Below, piece after piece: positions 27,110 to 36,097 of a DNA stretch of 64,000 nt. Each line of letters opens with the position of its first letter. Position 1 is the stretch's first letter. The translations under genes and the position numbers were made by a program. Source of the DNA: Marinobacter salexigens. Its GTDB lineage: Bacteria > Pseudomonadota > Gammaproteobacteria > Pseudomonadales > Oleiphilaceae. The DNA lies in NCBI RefSeq assembly GCF_018860765.1, contig NZ_JAHKPV010000001.1:181704-245703 (forward strand). Direction: 5' to 3'. Below the pieces are notes generated by a model. That model was given only the letters and a program-made list of their open reading frames with translations, was not told the DNA's origin and did no database searches.

Positions 27110-27408
27110 ACTTATTGCGTGAGTGTGTGCACCAATGGATCCGCGAACAGCGTGCGTTCGGGCACGCCTATCAGTTGATTCCGGTCTCCCGCAATATTCA
27201 ACTCGGCCCTGGGGAAATCAGCACAATTTTCCGCAGGTACAAAGCGAAACCAGTCCTCATTGCCTGCACTTTGCGCAAAAGGAGAAAGCCCCTATTTTCT
27301 TAAACATCAAAGCTATAACATTATCGCTTCAACAAACCGTGCGACCTGCAAACCCCATGTAGCAGGCAAGCTACTTGATGCAATGCACCTTTAGATTAAG
27401 GATAAAAT
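27110..27408. other. Intergenic region before the DUF805 gene
   Basis: About 300 nt. A 62-codon plus-strand frame (27115-27303) has no ribosome site and no recognisable family, and starts inside the terminator flank. I do not accept it as a gene. Nothing else is supported here. Confidence 0.35.
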
Positions 27409-27750
27409 ATGGAACATTTCACGGCAGCATTCAGCAATTTCGCCAACTTCAGTGGTCGTGCAACACGCACGCAATTCTGGATGTTCATGCTGATCTACTT
27501 TTTGATCATCATCGGCCTGACCATCCTTGAAGTGGTCATCGGATTCCCAGCCATACTATCTACAGTGTTTTCGTTGGTAATGCTTGTTCCCAGTCTTTCC
27601 TATGGTGCCCGCCGCCTCCACGACATGGGCCGCTCTGGCTGGTGGCAACTGCTCCTCTTTATACCTATTCTTGGTTTCATCATCTTATTGGTAATGTTTT
27701 GTATGCCAACCAAGCCCGAATCTATTGAGGTGTACCCTCCCCAAAAATAA
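27409..27750 (+). CDS. DUF805 family inner membrane protein
   Basis: 113-residue membrane protein. The N-terminal FSNFANFSGRATRTQFWMFM is followed by three hydrophobic segments and the loop LSYGARRLHDMGRSGWWQLL, the two hallmark blocks of DUF805 (YhaH/YhaI type). Its function is unknown. A GATAAAAT leader with a weak GGA site precedes the ATG. It stands alone between two strong intergenic structures. Confidence 0.92.
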   Translation: MEHFTAAFSNFANFSGRATRTQFWMFMLIYFLIIIGLTILEVVIGFPAILSTVFSLVMLVPSLSYGARRLHDMGRSGWWQLLLFIPILGFIILLVMFCMPTKPESIEVYPPQK

Positions 27751-27760
27751 AACGCACCAA

Positions 27761-27825
27761 GCCGCCAGCGCGGAGCTGGCGTGCACTGGCGGCTATCTAA
27801 CCCCCACAGGTGCGCAGGCACCTGT
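27761..27825. other. Cluster of overlapping hairpins after the DUF805 gene
   Basis: GCCGCCAG (27761-27768) pairs with CTGGCGGC (27786-27793). Inside it GCCAGC (27764-27769) can instead pair with GCTGGC (27775-27780). A separate 8-bp hairpin, ACAGGTGC-GCAG-GCACCTGT, lies at 27806-27825. No T-run follows, so this is not a standard terminator. Confidence 0.6.
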
Positions 27826-27906
27826 ATAGAAAAGAAAAAAGACCTCATAGACATTCGTCTAACTAATAGAAAAATTTATTTGAATTGTCATGAATTGGTA
27901 ACTATC

Positions 27907-27934
27907 TTGACTGCGAGTCCTACAAAAATAATTA
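27907..27934 (+). promoter_or_regulatory. Candidate sigma-70 promoter of the porin gene
   Basis: TTGACT (27907-27912) and TAATTA (27929-27934) are separated by 16 nt, about 24 nt upstream of the porin ATG. The -10 element is weak, so this is a prediction only. Confidence 0.45.
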
Positions 27935-27957
27935 TCTAATGTGTGGAGACAAGAATA

Positions 27958-29037
27958 ATGCAAAGCAACAAATTGAGAATGGCCATTCGTGCGACCGCGA
28001 CTGTGGCAGTTTTGGGTATGGCTAGCCAGGCACACGCTTTTGACTTCAAAGCAGGCGATGTAGATGCAAGTGTTTATGGCTACGCTCGGCTGAGCATGAG
28101 TTATGATATTGATGAAAATCTCGCCAACAACGTTCAATCCGCTAACCCTAACGGCATAACTGGCAGTGACATTGGCGGGCATTTTGGAGCCTCAGCTGCT
28201 CAAAGCCGGATTGGTGTAAAAGCCACCAACGCAAACGGCGTTAAGTTTAATATTGAAGGCGATTTCGCACCCGGTAACTTCCGCCTGCGTCATGGTTATG
28301 GCTCATACAAGGGCGTTCTAGCCGGTCAGACCTGGTCAAACTACAATTCCTTTGTTGGCAGCACCCCGACGTTAGATTTCAACGGTGTAGTAGGCAACGC
28401 TGGTTATCAGGCACGTACGGCACAGCTCCGTTACACGACAGGGGCGATGTCTTTCTCAGTGGAAGATCCGCAATCCAGTGTCAACTCCCCCGCCGCACTC
28501 GACAGCACTCCGGCGTTCACTGCCCGGTTTGAGAATAGCTCCGGCGGCATGGGCTTCTCCGCAGGTGCAGTGGTTAAGCAAAACTCTTACGACGACGGCA
28601 CGAATGACGATTCAACCCTCGGCTTCGGCGTGTTTGGCGCAGCCAGCTTCGCAATATCGGACATGTTCAGCATTCGTGGTGCTTTAAACTACGTTGACGG
28701 TGCGACCAACTATCTTTACCTTTCCGGTGGTTCCGATGCGGTTGTGCAGGGCACAAGTCTGGAAAATAATTCAGGCATGGGCGGAACTCTTGGTACCTCC
28801 ATCAAACTCGGCGGTGGCAGCAGCATTAACGTTGCTTACGGTATGACCACTCTGGATGACGAGAATCTGGCTGCTAGCGATACAGAAGCCAACCAAAACC
28901 TCTTCGTCAACTACATGTGGACCCCAGTTCAGAATGTCATGATGGGTGTTGAGTACGGCTATTTTGAGAATGAAAAGCAAAGTGGCGCTAGCGAAGACGC
29001 CAGTCGCGTCATGTTCGCAGCCCAGTACAACTTCTAA
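27958..29037 (+). CDS. Gram-negative porin
   Basis: Outer-membrane general porin of 359 residues. The ATG at 27958 (MQSNKLRMAIRATATVAVLG...AHA) gives a clean signal peptide and follows a GTGGAGAC site; an in-frame ATG at 27943 is less likely. The mature protein begins FDFKAGDVDASVYGYARLSM and ends in the C-terminal aromatic signature QYNF recognised by the BAM complex. SRIGVKA, GQTWSNYNSF and repeated beta-strand periodicity match the porin_4/OmpC-like superfamily. It is monocistronic, with a terminator 27 nt after the stop. The substrate is unknown. Confidence 0.9.
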   Translation: MQSNKLRMAIRATATVAVLGMASQAHAFDFKAGDVDASVYGYARLSMSYDIDENLANNVQSANPNGITGSDIGGHFGASAAQSRIGVKATNANGVKFNIEGDFAPGNFRLRHGYGSYKGVLAGQTWSNYNSFVGSTPTLDFNGVVGNAGYQARTAQLRYTTGAMSFSVEDPQSSVNSPAALDSTPAFTARFENSSGGMGFSAGAVVKQNSYDDGTNDDSTLGFGVFGAASFAISDMFSIRGALNYVDGATNYLYLSGGSDAVVQGTSLENNSGMGGTLGTSIKLGGGSSINVAYGMTTLDDENLAASDTEANQNLFVNYMWTPVQNVMMGVEYGYFENEKQSGASEDASRVMFAAQYNF

Positions 29038-29063
29038 ATCGTACTGCTAAGCTAGTAATCATA

Positions 29064-29092
29064 CGCCCCGGAATATACCGGGGCGTTTTTTT
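29064..29092 (+). terminator. Terminator of the porin gene
   Basis: CGCCCCGG and CCGGGGCG pair around AATATA and are followed by seven T residues. This is a textbook rho-independent terminator. Confidence 0.93.
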
Positions 29093-29140
29093 GGCTCTGT
29101 CATATCTCGGCTTTTTGGCACCGGTGACCAAATAACGACC

Positions 29141-31234
29141 TTACAAGTCGCCTAACTTCCGACCATCAGCAACCAACTGCTTCAGCAACGAAGCAGGCTT
29201 CCACTGCTCCCCGCCAACCGACGCGTGATACTTCTCCACCGCAGCCAGAATCACATCCAAACCAATCTGGTCCGCCCAGAACATAGGCCCACCGCGATAA
29301 GCCGGGAAGCCATAGCCATAAATCCAGACCACATCGATATCCAGAGCCCGATCAGCAATTCCCTCCTCCAGAATCTTCGCTGCCTCATTCACCATCACAT
29401 ACATACAACGCTCAAGAATTTCCTGATCCGTAATCTCACGGGAAGCGATGCCCTGTTCCTTACGGAAATCCTCAATAATCCGCTCCACTTCAGGATCGGG
29501 AATCGGATTACGACTGCCCTCTTCGTACTTATAAACACCCGCCATGGTCTTCTGGCCCAGACGACCTTGTTCAGCAAGCTTATCCATCCAGCTGGGTGGA
29601 ACATTCTCGCCAGCATTACGCAGCTCTTCACTAATGCGGTAGCCCACATCAATACCGGCGAGGTCCGACATGGCAAACTGGCCCATGGGGTAACCGAGAT
29701 CCGTTAGCACCTTGTCGACCTGCTGCGGTTTAGCCCCTTCGTCAACCAGCGCCATGGCTTCAATGCCACGCTTGTGCAGCATACGGTTGCCCACAAAACC
29801 GTGGCAATTACCTACCAACACGCCTACCTTCTTGATCTTCTTAGCCACGGCCATCACTGTCGCCTTCACCTCATCTGAGGTCTTGCTACCGCGAACATTC
29901 TCCAGCAGCCTCATCACGTTGGCAGGGCTGAAGAAGTGCATACCTACAACGTCTTCCGGGCGCTGAGTAGTAGAGGCAATTTCGTCAATATCCAGAGTGG
30001 ACGTGTTGGAGGCCAGAATGGCTCCGGGCTTACAGATGCTGTCTAGCTTCGCGAAAATCTCTTTCTTGACCGCCATGTTTTCAAACACGGCCTCGATCAC
30101 CAAATCCACGTCTTTGAAATCATCATAGTCCAAGCTTCCGGTGATCAGCGCCATCCGGTCGTCCATCTGCTTCTGGGTGATACGTCCTTTTTTGGCAGAG
30201 TTCTCGTAGTTCTTACGGATAATCCCCAGACCCTTGTCCAGAGCTTCCTGTTTCATTTCTACGATGGTGACGGGGATACCAACATTGGCAAAGTTCATGG
30301 CGATGCCACCACCCATGGTGCCTGCGCCAATAATACCAACGCTGTTTACGTCACGTACCGGTGTATCCTTCGACAACCCTTTCACTTTGGAGGCTTCGCG
30401 TTCCGCAAAGAAGGAATGAATTTGCCCTGCCCGCTGCGGCGAGTTCATACACTCTACAAACAGCTCGCGCTCGCGTTTTAAACCTTCTGGGAACGGCAGG
30501 TTAAAGGCCGCCTCAACAGCGTCCACGCACTTGAATGGAGAAAACTGGCCGTGGGCCGTTTTTTTCAGTGAAGCGCGGAATTGCTCGAACACGTCGCGGC
30601 CTTTATCTGCCGCAATCTTGTCGGTCAGGTCCCGTACCCGGCGTACAGGCATGCCCTCATCTACAACTTTTTGGGCAAAGGTCATGCCAGCCGCTTTCAC
30701 ATCCTTGCCTTCATCAACTGCATCCACAATACCAAAGCCCAATGCGTCCTTGGCTGGCACAAACTGCCCTGTTGTAATCATCTCCAGCGCTTTCTGAGCC
30801 CCCGCCAACCGTGGCAGGCGCTGGGTGCCGCCAGCTCCAGGCAGGAGGCCGAGCTTTACCTCCGGCAGACCAACTTTGGCACTGCTTAGCGCAACCCGGT
30901 AATGGCAACCCAGAGCGGTTTCCAGCCCACCACCTAGAGCGGTGCCATGGACCGCGGCAACCAGAGGTTTACCGCTGTTCTCATACCGTTCAACCACCGA
31001 AGCCAACCCGGGCTCCTGCATAGGCTTACCAAATTCGCGAATATCAGCACCTGCTATAAAGGTGCGACCCGCACACACCAACAAAAGCGCCTTGGCATCA
31101 GAATCCTTTTGCCCCTGTTCCAGCGCGGCAATCAGGCCGGAACGCACTGCATGGCTGAGGGCATTGACTGGCGGGTAGTCCACTGTAATTACGCCAATAT
31201 TGCCTTCACGACTGTAAGTTACGACTTCAGACAT
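29141..31234 (-). CDS. Fused enoyl-CoA hydratase / 3-hydroxyacyl-CoA dehydrogenase (FadJ/multifunctional-enzyme type)
   Basis: 697-residue bifunctional beta-oxidation enzyme. Residues 1-~190 are a crotonase domain with oxyanion loops [11 protein letters not shown] and [13 protein letters not shown] and catalytic Glu in [13 protein letters not shown]. Residues ~290-470 form the NAD-binding 3-hydroxyacyl-CoA dehydrogenase domain ([35 protein letters not shown]), followed by two C-terminal dehydrogenase domains. The short form without the FadB N-terminal extension resembles peroxisomal-type multifunctional enzymes. It is not in the paa cluster but could supply hydratase activity that the cluster lacks. 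An IclR gene lies upstream on the same strand behind a terminator. Confidence 0.93.
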   Translation of the reverse strand: MSEVVTYSREGNIGVITVDYPPVNALSHAVRSGLIAALEQGQKDSDAKALLLVCAGRTFIAGADIREFGKPMQEPGLASVVERYENSGKPLVAAVHGTALGGGLETALGCHYRVALSSAKVGLPEVKLGLLPGAGGTQRLPRLAGAQKALEMITTGQFVPAKDALGFGIVDAVDEGKDVKAAGMTFAQKVVDEGMPVRRVRDLTDKIAADKGRDVFEQFRASLKKTAHGQFSPFKCVDAVEAAFNLPFPEGLKRERELFVECMNSPQRAGQIHSFFAEREASKVKGLSKDTPVRDVNSVGIIGAGTMGGGIAMNFANVGIPVTIVEMKQEALDKGLGIIRKNYENSAKKGRITQKQMDDRMALITGSLDYDDFKDVDLVIEAVFENMAVKKEIFAKLDSICKPGAILASNTSTLDIDEIASTTQRPEDVVGMHFFSPANVMRLLENVRGSKTSDEVKATVMAVAKKIKKVGVLVGNCHGFVGNRMLHKRGIEAMALVDEGAKPQQVDKVLTDLGYPMGQFAMSDLAGIDVGYRISEELRNAGENVPPSWMDKLAEQGRLGQKTMAGVYKYEEGSRNPIPDPEVERIIEDFRKEQGIASREITDQEILERCMYVMVNEAAKILEEGIADRALDIDVVWIYGYGFPAYRGGPMFWADQIGLDVILAAVEKYHASVGGEQWKPASLLKQLVADGRKLGDL

Positions 31235-31336
31235 AATCTCTTCCTCGCTCTATATGGAATTTAGTTTTAACAAGCGAAATTTTTGTACGACTTAATATAA
31301 GTTCTCTCAGGATTTCAGCCACCCTTTATAATCCCC

Positions 31337-31375
31337 CATAAAAAAACCGCAGGGGGCATCCTGCAGTTTTTTATG
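31337..31375. terminator. Terminator between IclR and the beta-oxidation gene
   Basis: CATAAAAAACCGCAGG-type arms (31337-31353 with 31359-31375) pair with one mismatch and end in T-rich and A-rich flanks. It is placed to end the iclR transcript, which runs leftward. Confidence 0.8.
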
Positions 31376-31383
31376 TGGGCGCT

Positions 31384-32211
31384 TTAAACGCCTAGCGATT
31401 CTATGTCACTCGCCAGCATGGCCAACTGGTGTGCAATCGAGTCGCGAAGCTTCTCCGCAGGCACCAAGTAAGACGGAGCAGCGCAGGTTAGCGCCATGAT
31501 TGTTCCGTCCTGCAAATGAACGGGAACACCTGCAGAATTGATATTGCGATCCCATTCACCGAGCGAAAGACAAAAGCCGTACTGCTTGTAGTCTTCCATG
31601 GCACGATCCAAACCTTCCTTTTTCTGGGGCCAGGCTTCTGAGCCATATTTTATCGCCATCGCGTCATCAATGACCTTTCGTCCTTTGTCTGAGATTGCGC
31701 AGTAATAGGCCCGGCCCGCAGATGTAGTCGCCAATGGCAGCCTCTTACCTATATCCATTCGCAACAACGAGGTTTCCGGCGGCAAACGGTTTTCTACGTA
31801 GATCATGTGCAGGCGATCCCGGCAAGTCAGGCCAATAGACATGTTGTTGTGACGAGCAAATTCATCCATGTAAGGCTTGGCCAACTGGCGAACTTTCAGA
31901 TTGGACACATACGCATAACCCAACGCGAGTACACCGGAGCTAAGCTGGTATTTTTCCAGCTGAGTGTTGTAACTCAGATACCCCAGCTTGGTCAGCGTGT
32001 AGGTCATACGGGATATCGTCGGCTTGGGCAGACCAGTAATCCGGGCAATATCCTGATTACCAAGAATGACAGAGCCTTGGCTAAAAGCGCGCAACACATC
32101 CAGACCACGGGACAGTGCCTCGACGAACTTGCGATCCTTCTCCGGCTTCGCCGGTTCGCCGTCACTGGAGGCTGCCATGAGTTCGGGTGAAGTGGTTTTT
32201 GCTTTGGGCAT
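31384..32211 (-). CDS. IclR-family transcriptional regulator
   Basis: 275-residue IclR regulator resembling the PcaR/PobR aromatic-pathway group (KDRKFVEALSRGLDVLRAFS; HTH with GLPKPTISRMTYTL). The C-terminal effector domain contains LPLATTSAGRAYYC and GEWDRNINSAGVPV. The start at 32211 is chosen because a GGAGG site lies 9-13 nt upstream; an open frame reaches 32343 but lacks one. It is divergent from gcdH, and an inverted repeat in the shared gap suggests it controls gcdH, itself or both. Its effector is unknown. Confidence 0.9.
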   Translation of the reverse strand: MPKAKTTSPELMAASSDGEPAKPEKDRKFVEALSRGLDVLRAFSQGSVILGNQDIARITGLPKPTISRMTYTLTKLGYLSYNTQLEKYQLSSGVLALGYAYVSNLKVRQLAKPYMDEFARHNNMSIGLTCRDRLHMIYVENRLPPETSLLRMDIGKRLPLATTSAGRAYYCAISDKGRKVIDDAMAIKYGSEAWPQKKEGLDRAMEDYKQYGFCLSLGEWDRNINSAGVPVHLQDGTIMALTCAAPSYLVPAEKLRDSIAHQLAMLASDIESLGV

Positions 32212-32719
32212 AGTGTCGTGTCCTCCAACAACGTCGCCTGCTCCCGAGTTCCGGGGGATCAATTTCATGCATATAAAGTGAGCGGCATTTTGATCGCCGA
32301 TGAACTCAACCACCACTAACTCGGGGCAAGACAAGAATTTCAAAAGCTAATACCGTCAAAGGTAACAGCCAGCGATCTGCCGTACTGATACTTGCCTAGC
32401 CTTTGGCAGGACCACATAGTTAGACGAGGTCTCTGCTTGCATTTCACACACAGCCTGATTAGTCTTTTTTCAACCATTACAGAACTGCGTTTCGCTTAAT
32501 GAAACTACACTAGCGAAAATAACAAGACAACCCGGCATTTATTTGCGGTGGGCTTTCGTTAACTCAGACTGGGATTAATGCGAAGTTTGCCGCTCAGGCT
32601 CTCGAATGTACCACTAGACTGACTATGCGCCCTATCGACAGGCCCGGCTGATCCCGAACGGAGGTCACACTGCCACTGTGATTGAACGAGTTAACAACTG
32701 TTTTAATGAGGAGAAGAAC
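32212..32719. other. Divergent intergenic region iclR-gcdH
   Basis: About 500 nt between the divergent starts. It contains the candidate operator at 32489-32518 and promoter-like AT-rich DNA. No further gene is supported. Confidence 0.5.
32489..32518. promoter_or_regulatory. Candidate IclR operator (overlapping inverted repeats)
   Basis: GTTTC-N7-GAAAC (32489-32505) overlaps TTTCGC...GCGAAA (32490-32495 with 32513-32518). Both are perfect. IclR-family sites are commonly short palindromes of this kind in the gap between the regulator and its target, so the assignment is plausible but unproven. Confidence 0.45.
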
Positions 32720-33889
32720 ATGGCTTCTGCACCTTGGAACGACCTACTGCAGCTTGAAAAACAACTGGATGAAACCGAACGTCAGGTCCGGGACAACATT
32801 CGCGGCTTTTGTGATCAGCGCCTAATGCCCAGCATTGTCGAGGCCAACCGTCACGAAAAGTTTGATCGGAGTATCTTCACCGACATGGGCAATCTCGGCA
32901 TGCTGGGCGCCACCCTGCCGGAAGAGTACGGCGGCCCGGGCCTTAATCACGTCTGTTACGGACTGATCGCCCGTGAGGTGGAGCGTGTTGATTCTGCCTA
33001 CCGCTCCGCATTGAGCGTTCAATCTTCACTGGTTATTCACCCGATTCACGCCTTCGCTCAGGAAGCCCTGAAAAAGCGTATCTTGCCTAAGCTTGCCTCC
33101 GGCGAATGGGTGGGTTGTTTTGGCCTGACCGAGCCCAACCACGGATCTGACCCGGCTGGCATGGAAACCCGCGCCAAAAAAGTCGACGGAGGCTACCTGC
33201 TGAGCGGCTCCAAAACCTGGATCACCAACTCACCCATCGCAGATATTTTCGTGGTGTGGGCCAAACTGGACGGCAAAGTAAACGGCTTTGTTATCGAGCG
33301 TGAAGGCGCCAAAGGTCTGGAAACTCCGAAGATTGAAGGCAAATTCTCGCTGCGCGCATCTGATACCGGCTCTATCTTTATGGATGAGGTGTTTGTACCA
33401 GAAGAAAACAAGCTTGACGTAGAAGGCTTGAAGGGCCCCTTCAGCTGCCTGAACAAAGCTCGCTTTGGCATCAGTTGGGGTTCACTCGGCGCAGCCGAAT
33501 TCTGCTGGCATGCAGCCCGTAACTACACCCTAGAACGCAAGCAGTTCGGCAGGCCCTTGGCTGCCAACCAGTTGATCCAGAAAAAGCTGGTCGATATGCA
33601 AACCGAAATTACTCTGGGCCTGCAGGCCGCATTGCAACTGGGCCGAATGATGGACAGCGGCGACGCGACGCCGGATGCAGTCTCCCTACTCAAACGCAAT
33701 AACTGTGGCAAGGCTCTGGATATCGCTCGCGTTGCCCGCGATATGCACGGCGGGAATGGCGTAGCTGACGAGTACCACGTAATCCGTCACGTAATGAACC
33801 TCGAAGCGGTGAATACATACGAAGGCACTCATGATGTCCACGCCCTGATTCTTGGCCGTGGCCAAACCGGTATTGCAGCATTTAGCTGA
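32720..33889 (+). CDS. gcdH: Glutaryl-CoA dehydrogenase
   Basis: FAD enzyme that oxidises and decarboxylates glutaryl-CoA to crotonyl-CoA, the exit step of lysine, tryptophan and some aromatic degradation routes. It has 389 residues, starting at 32720 behind GAGGAGAAG. Acyl-CoA dehydrogenase motifs are all present: [36 protein letters not shown] and [20 protein letters not shown]. The catalytic Glu368 lies in [14 protein letters not shown], the same position as in known GcdH. No gcdR (LysR) or CoA-transferase gene adjoins it; an IclR gene is divergent. Confidence 0.95.
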   Translation: MASAPWNDLLQLEKQLDETERQVRDNIRGFCDQRLMPSIVEANRHEKFDRSIFTDMGNLGMLGATLPEEYGGPGLNHVCYGLIAREVERVDSAYRSALSVQSSLVIHPIHAFAQEALKKRILPKLASGEWVGCFGLTEPNHGSDPAGMETRAKKVDGGYLLSGSKTWITNSPIADIFVVWAKLDGKVNGFVIEREGAKGLETPKIEGKFSLRASDTGSIFMDEVFVPEENKLDVEGLKGPFSCLNKARFGISWGSLGAAEFCWHAARNYTLERKQFGRPLAANQLIQKKLVDMQTEITLGLQAALQLGRMMDSGDATPDAVSLLKRNNCGKALDIARVARDMHGGNGVADEYHVIRHVMNLEAVNTYEGTHDVHALILGRGQTGIAAFS

Positions 33890-33919
33890 AGCCCAACACG
33901 ACGAGGCTACCCAGTGAAT

Positions 33920-34003
33920 ATGAAATACACCACTGAGGAGCCCGCTTTCCGGGACGAAGTGCGAGCGTTTCTGGCTGGAAAGCTGCCGGGAGTGTTCTTC
34001 TGA
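33920..34003 (+). pseudogene. Acyl-CoA dehydrogenase N-terminal remnant
   Basis: The 27-codon frame MKYTTEEPAFRDEVRAFLAG-KLPGVFF matches the first helix of acyl-CoA dehydrogenases (TPEELAFRDEVRAFL type) and then stops. The rest of the gene is missing, and the next gene begins to converge 5 nt later. This indicates a deletion that left only the gene start. Confidence 0.7.
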
Positions 34004-34007
34004 CCCA

Positions 34008-34973
34008 TCACTCAGGTGTACCAAAAAGGCGGTCAGTGAATTTCACATACCAAGCTGCCGCCTGCACCTGAACAATGTACGCCAGTGCTATCAACAACGC
34101 GGCATCCGCGCCTTCTTCTCCGAAGACACCCATGGCGATAGCCAGAGCTATAGAGAGGTTACGCATAACCGTGCCGTACACCAGCGCAATCGCGTCACCT
34201 CTGGGGAATAGCGCCTTGCCAACCAGTGTACTGATTACAAAGTTCAGGGCGTAAATAAGTAACAAAGGTGTCAGATACGCCAACAACGAGCCGGGATTGT
34301 TCAGAATATCCTGCGACTTCAGCGCCATGGAAACAAACACCACGCCCAACACCCCAAGGGTAGAAAACGGCGGGAATTTTGGTTTTATGTCCTTCTGAAA
34401 ACGCTCCTGACCATGCTTTGATATTAGCGCGCGCTGAGTGAGATAACCCAGCACCAATGGCAGAAACACAATCAGCGCAATCTGCATGAACACCTGAGAA
34501 ACCGGAATTTCGATCACCGCGCCCAGCAGCCCTTTGAGATAAAGCGGCGCAAGCAGGGAACCAGCAATCAGGCCAACCACTGTCATTCGAACCGCAGCGG
34601 GCACATTACCTTTTGCGAAGCCTGTCCAGGAAATGGTCATGCCGGAGGTTGGGAGCAACGATGTTAATAGAAGCGCCAGTCTGGCGAATGGCTCAGCCGG
34701 GAAGAAGAGCAAGCCCGCACCGTATCCGATTGCAGGTATCAGAATAAAGTTGAGCAACTGGGTTGCCCACATCAGCTTGCCACCACCCGGTTGCAACAAC
34801 TGGCGTAGGTTCATGGTGACCATCATCGGGTAAACCATCAGAAAGGTAAGCGGAAGTATCGCCCAGCGCAACGGGCTTGGCTCAACAATCTGCCCGGCTA
34901 GAAAGCCGGCAACCATGGAGAGCGGAATACTCCAAACCAGATGCTTCTGCATCCAGAATAGTAATGGCCACAT
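34008..34973 (-). CDS. SBF/ACR3-like membrane transporter (bile acid:sodium symporter superfamily)
   Basis: 321-residue protein with about ten membrane spans, the BART/SBF fold (WAILPLTFLMVYPMMVTMNL; TSLLPTSGMTISWTGFAKGN; GTVMRNLSIALAIAMGVFGE). It is commonly annotated as an arsenic-resistance protein. However, the cysteine of the ACR3 TM4 motif is missing (TSGMT where a PC pair is expected), and no arsR, arsC or arsH is nearby. Arsenite export is therefore doubtful, and the substrate is unknown. It is followed on the same strand upstream by a small conserved gene that could be co-transcribed. Confidence 0.82.
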   Translation of the reverse strand: MWPLLFWMQKHLVWSIPLSMVAGFLAGQIVEPSPLRWAILPLTFLMVYPMMVTMNLRQLLQPGGGKLMWATQLLNFILIPAIGYGAGLLFFPAEPFARLALLLTSLLPTSGMTISWTGFAKGNVPAAVRMTVVGLIAGSLLAPLYLKGLLGAVIEIPVSQVFMQIALIVFLPLVLGYLTQRALISKHGQERFQKDIKPKFPPFSTLGVLGVVFVSMALKSQDILNNPGSLLAYLTPLLLIYALNFVISTLVGKALFPRGDAIALVYGTVMRNLSIALAIAMGVFGEEGADAALLIALAYIVQVQAAAWYVKFTDRLFGTPE

Positions 34974-34997
34974 ACGTCTCCCTCCCCCAAATACAGG

Positions 34998-35387
34998 TTA
35001 ACTGTTACGAAGCGACAGTGCCCAGGCACGCATGGCTTCGTTGGCTGGTACCTGCGGGGCATCCATAAAACTCACCACAAAATGCTCCCCCATATCGGCA
35101 ATGCCAATGGAGCGGGGCCTTACCGCCAGCACAAAGGGGTTCGGAAGCGCTCGCCCAAAGCAGAACACCACGTTTATTGCGGCTTGAATATCAGGTGCGA
35201 CGTCTCCTTCGATCTCACGGCTGTGGGTTAGGTGATCAAAGGTGGTGATATAGGAGACTCTGGGAGCCTCTTCAATGCAACGTTTAAAGTAATCTGCAAT
35301 CTGCTCTGCGGATTCATATTGAGTTTCAGACTTCTTGATATCCAAAACGGTGATGGGATACTTTTCCTGAAAGTTCAGTTGCTTCAT
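34998..35387 (-). CDS. Conserved hypothetical protein (DUF6858-like)
   Basis: 129-residue soluble protein starting MKQLNFQEKYPITVLDIKKS. It has a conserved-looking core YITTFDHLTHSREIEGDVAP, INVVFCFGRALPNP and LAVRPRSIGIADMG. I recall this pattern as DUF6858, but the assignment is from memory and the function is unknown. It lies 24 nt upstream of the SBF transporter on the same strand, so the two may form an operon. Confidence 0.75.
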   Translation of the reverse strand: MKQLNFQEKYPITVLDIKKSETQYESAEQIADYFKRCIEEAPRVSYITTFDHLTHSREIEGDVAPDIQAAINVVFCFGRALPNPFVLAVRPRSIGIADMGEHFVVSFMDAPQVPANEAMRAWALSLRNS

Positions 35388-35534
35388 GCTGGCCTCAATA
35401 GTTTGTCAGCGAAATGCGAATGACGACCGCATTGCTGAGCGACCCTGTCCTGATTCACGCTTAAGGTCTCCCAGCCCTTTCCATAAGGCTAGGCCAGAAC
35501 TCTACGAAGCACAGTGACAAAGTCACCAAGCAAG

Positions 35535-35717
35535 CTACGCAGTTTGTGGGCTACCTCCGGTAGTGATCAGCACTGGACTATCTGCCAGCAGCAACTCAGT
35601 GACCGGCATAGGCTCCAGACGGGTGTGGCAACCTTCGTCCACCACTATACCGTTGACCACCTTAAGACTAGCCATCTCAGCGCGTTCCGTATTCGGCAGC
35701 AGTAGGTGCTTTATCAA
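35535..35717 (-). CDS. Possible small hypothetical protein
   Basis: Sixty-codon frame beginning at TTG, with an internal ATG at 35675 (MASLKVVNGIVVDEGCHTRL). It follows the next gene by 12 nt on the same strand, which is the only positive evidence. No ribosome site, family or domain was recognised. Confidence 0.3.
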   Translation of the reverse strand: MIKHLLLPNTERAEMASLKVVNGIVVDEGCHTRLEPMPVTELLLADSPVLITTGGSPQTA

Positions 35718-35729
35718 TACATAGCGGAG

Positions 35730-35966
35730 CTATTGCGTGCCATCACCTCGCACGCCCAAACGGTCAAGATAAACGTGCAGCTCTGCCTCACTCATATCAA
35801 CATACTCCAGCACCCTCCCATATAGCATCACGGTAGGTACGTTGCGCCCATTCCGCTCTTTCTGGGTTTCATGGATCAAGTACAGAATCAGCCTCTCAGT
35901 ACGTGTGAGTCCGTCACGTGCGTCTGGAATCACCTCCAAAACCTGCTGCCACTCTTCAGGGCTCAT
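35730..35966 (-). CDS. Small conserved hypothetical protein
   Basis: 78-residue acidic protein starting at 35966 (MSPEEWQQVLEVIPDARDGL) behind AAGGAAG; a longer frame to 35996 lacks such a site. The middle (LTRTERLILYLIHETQKERN) looks like a helix-turn-helix-like helical bundle, and the end is a short amphipathic helix. No function is known to me. It is divergent from the histidine kinase gene. Confidence 0.6.
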   Translation of the reverse strand: MSPEEWQQVLEVIPDARDGLTRTERLILYLIHETQKERNGRNVPTVMLYGRVLEYVDMSEAELHVYLDRLGVRGDGTQ

Positions 35967-36097
35967 AAGCTTCCTTTGTTTCACGCCGATACACACTCAC
36001 GTCCAGCTCCCCTAACTGTTTGTCTTACTGGTACTTTCCAGAATCCTCGGCTAACCTGAATCTTGGTACTGAAACTCACTGCTTAACAGATCAGTAT

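Noticed and set aside
27115..27303. 62-codon plus-strand open frame
   Set aside because: It begins at the edge of a terminator, lacks a ribosome site and resembles nothing I know.
34008..34973. Confident arsenite efflux (ACR3) call
   Set aside because: The conserved ACR3 cysteine is missing and no other arsenic gene is nearby.
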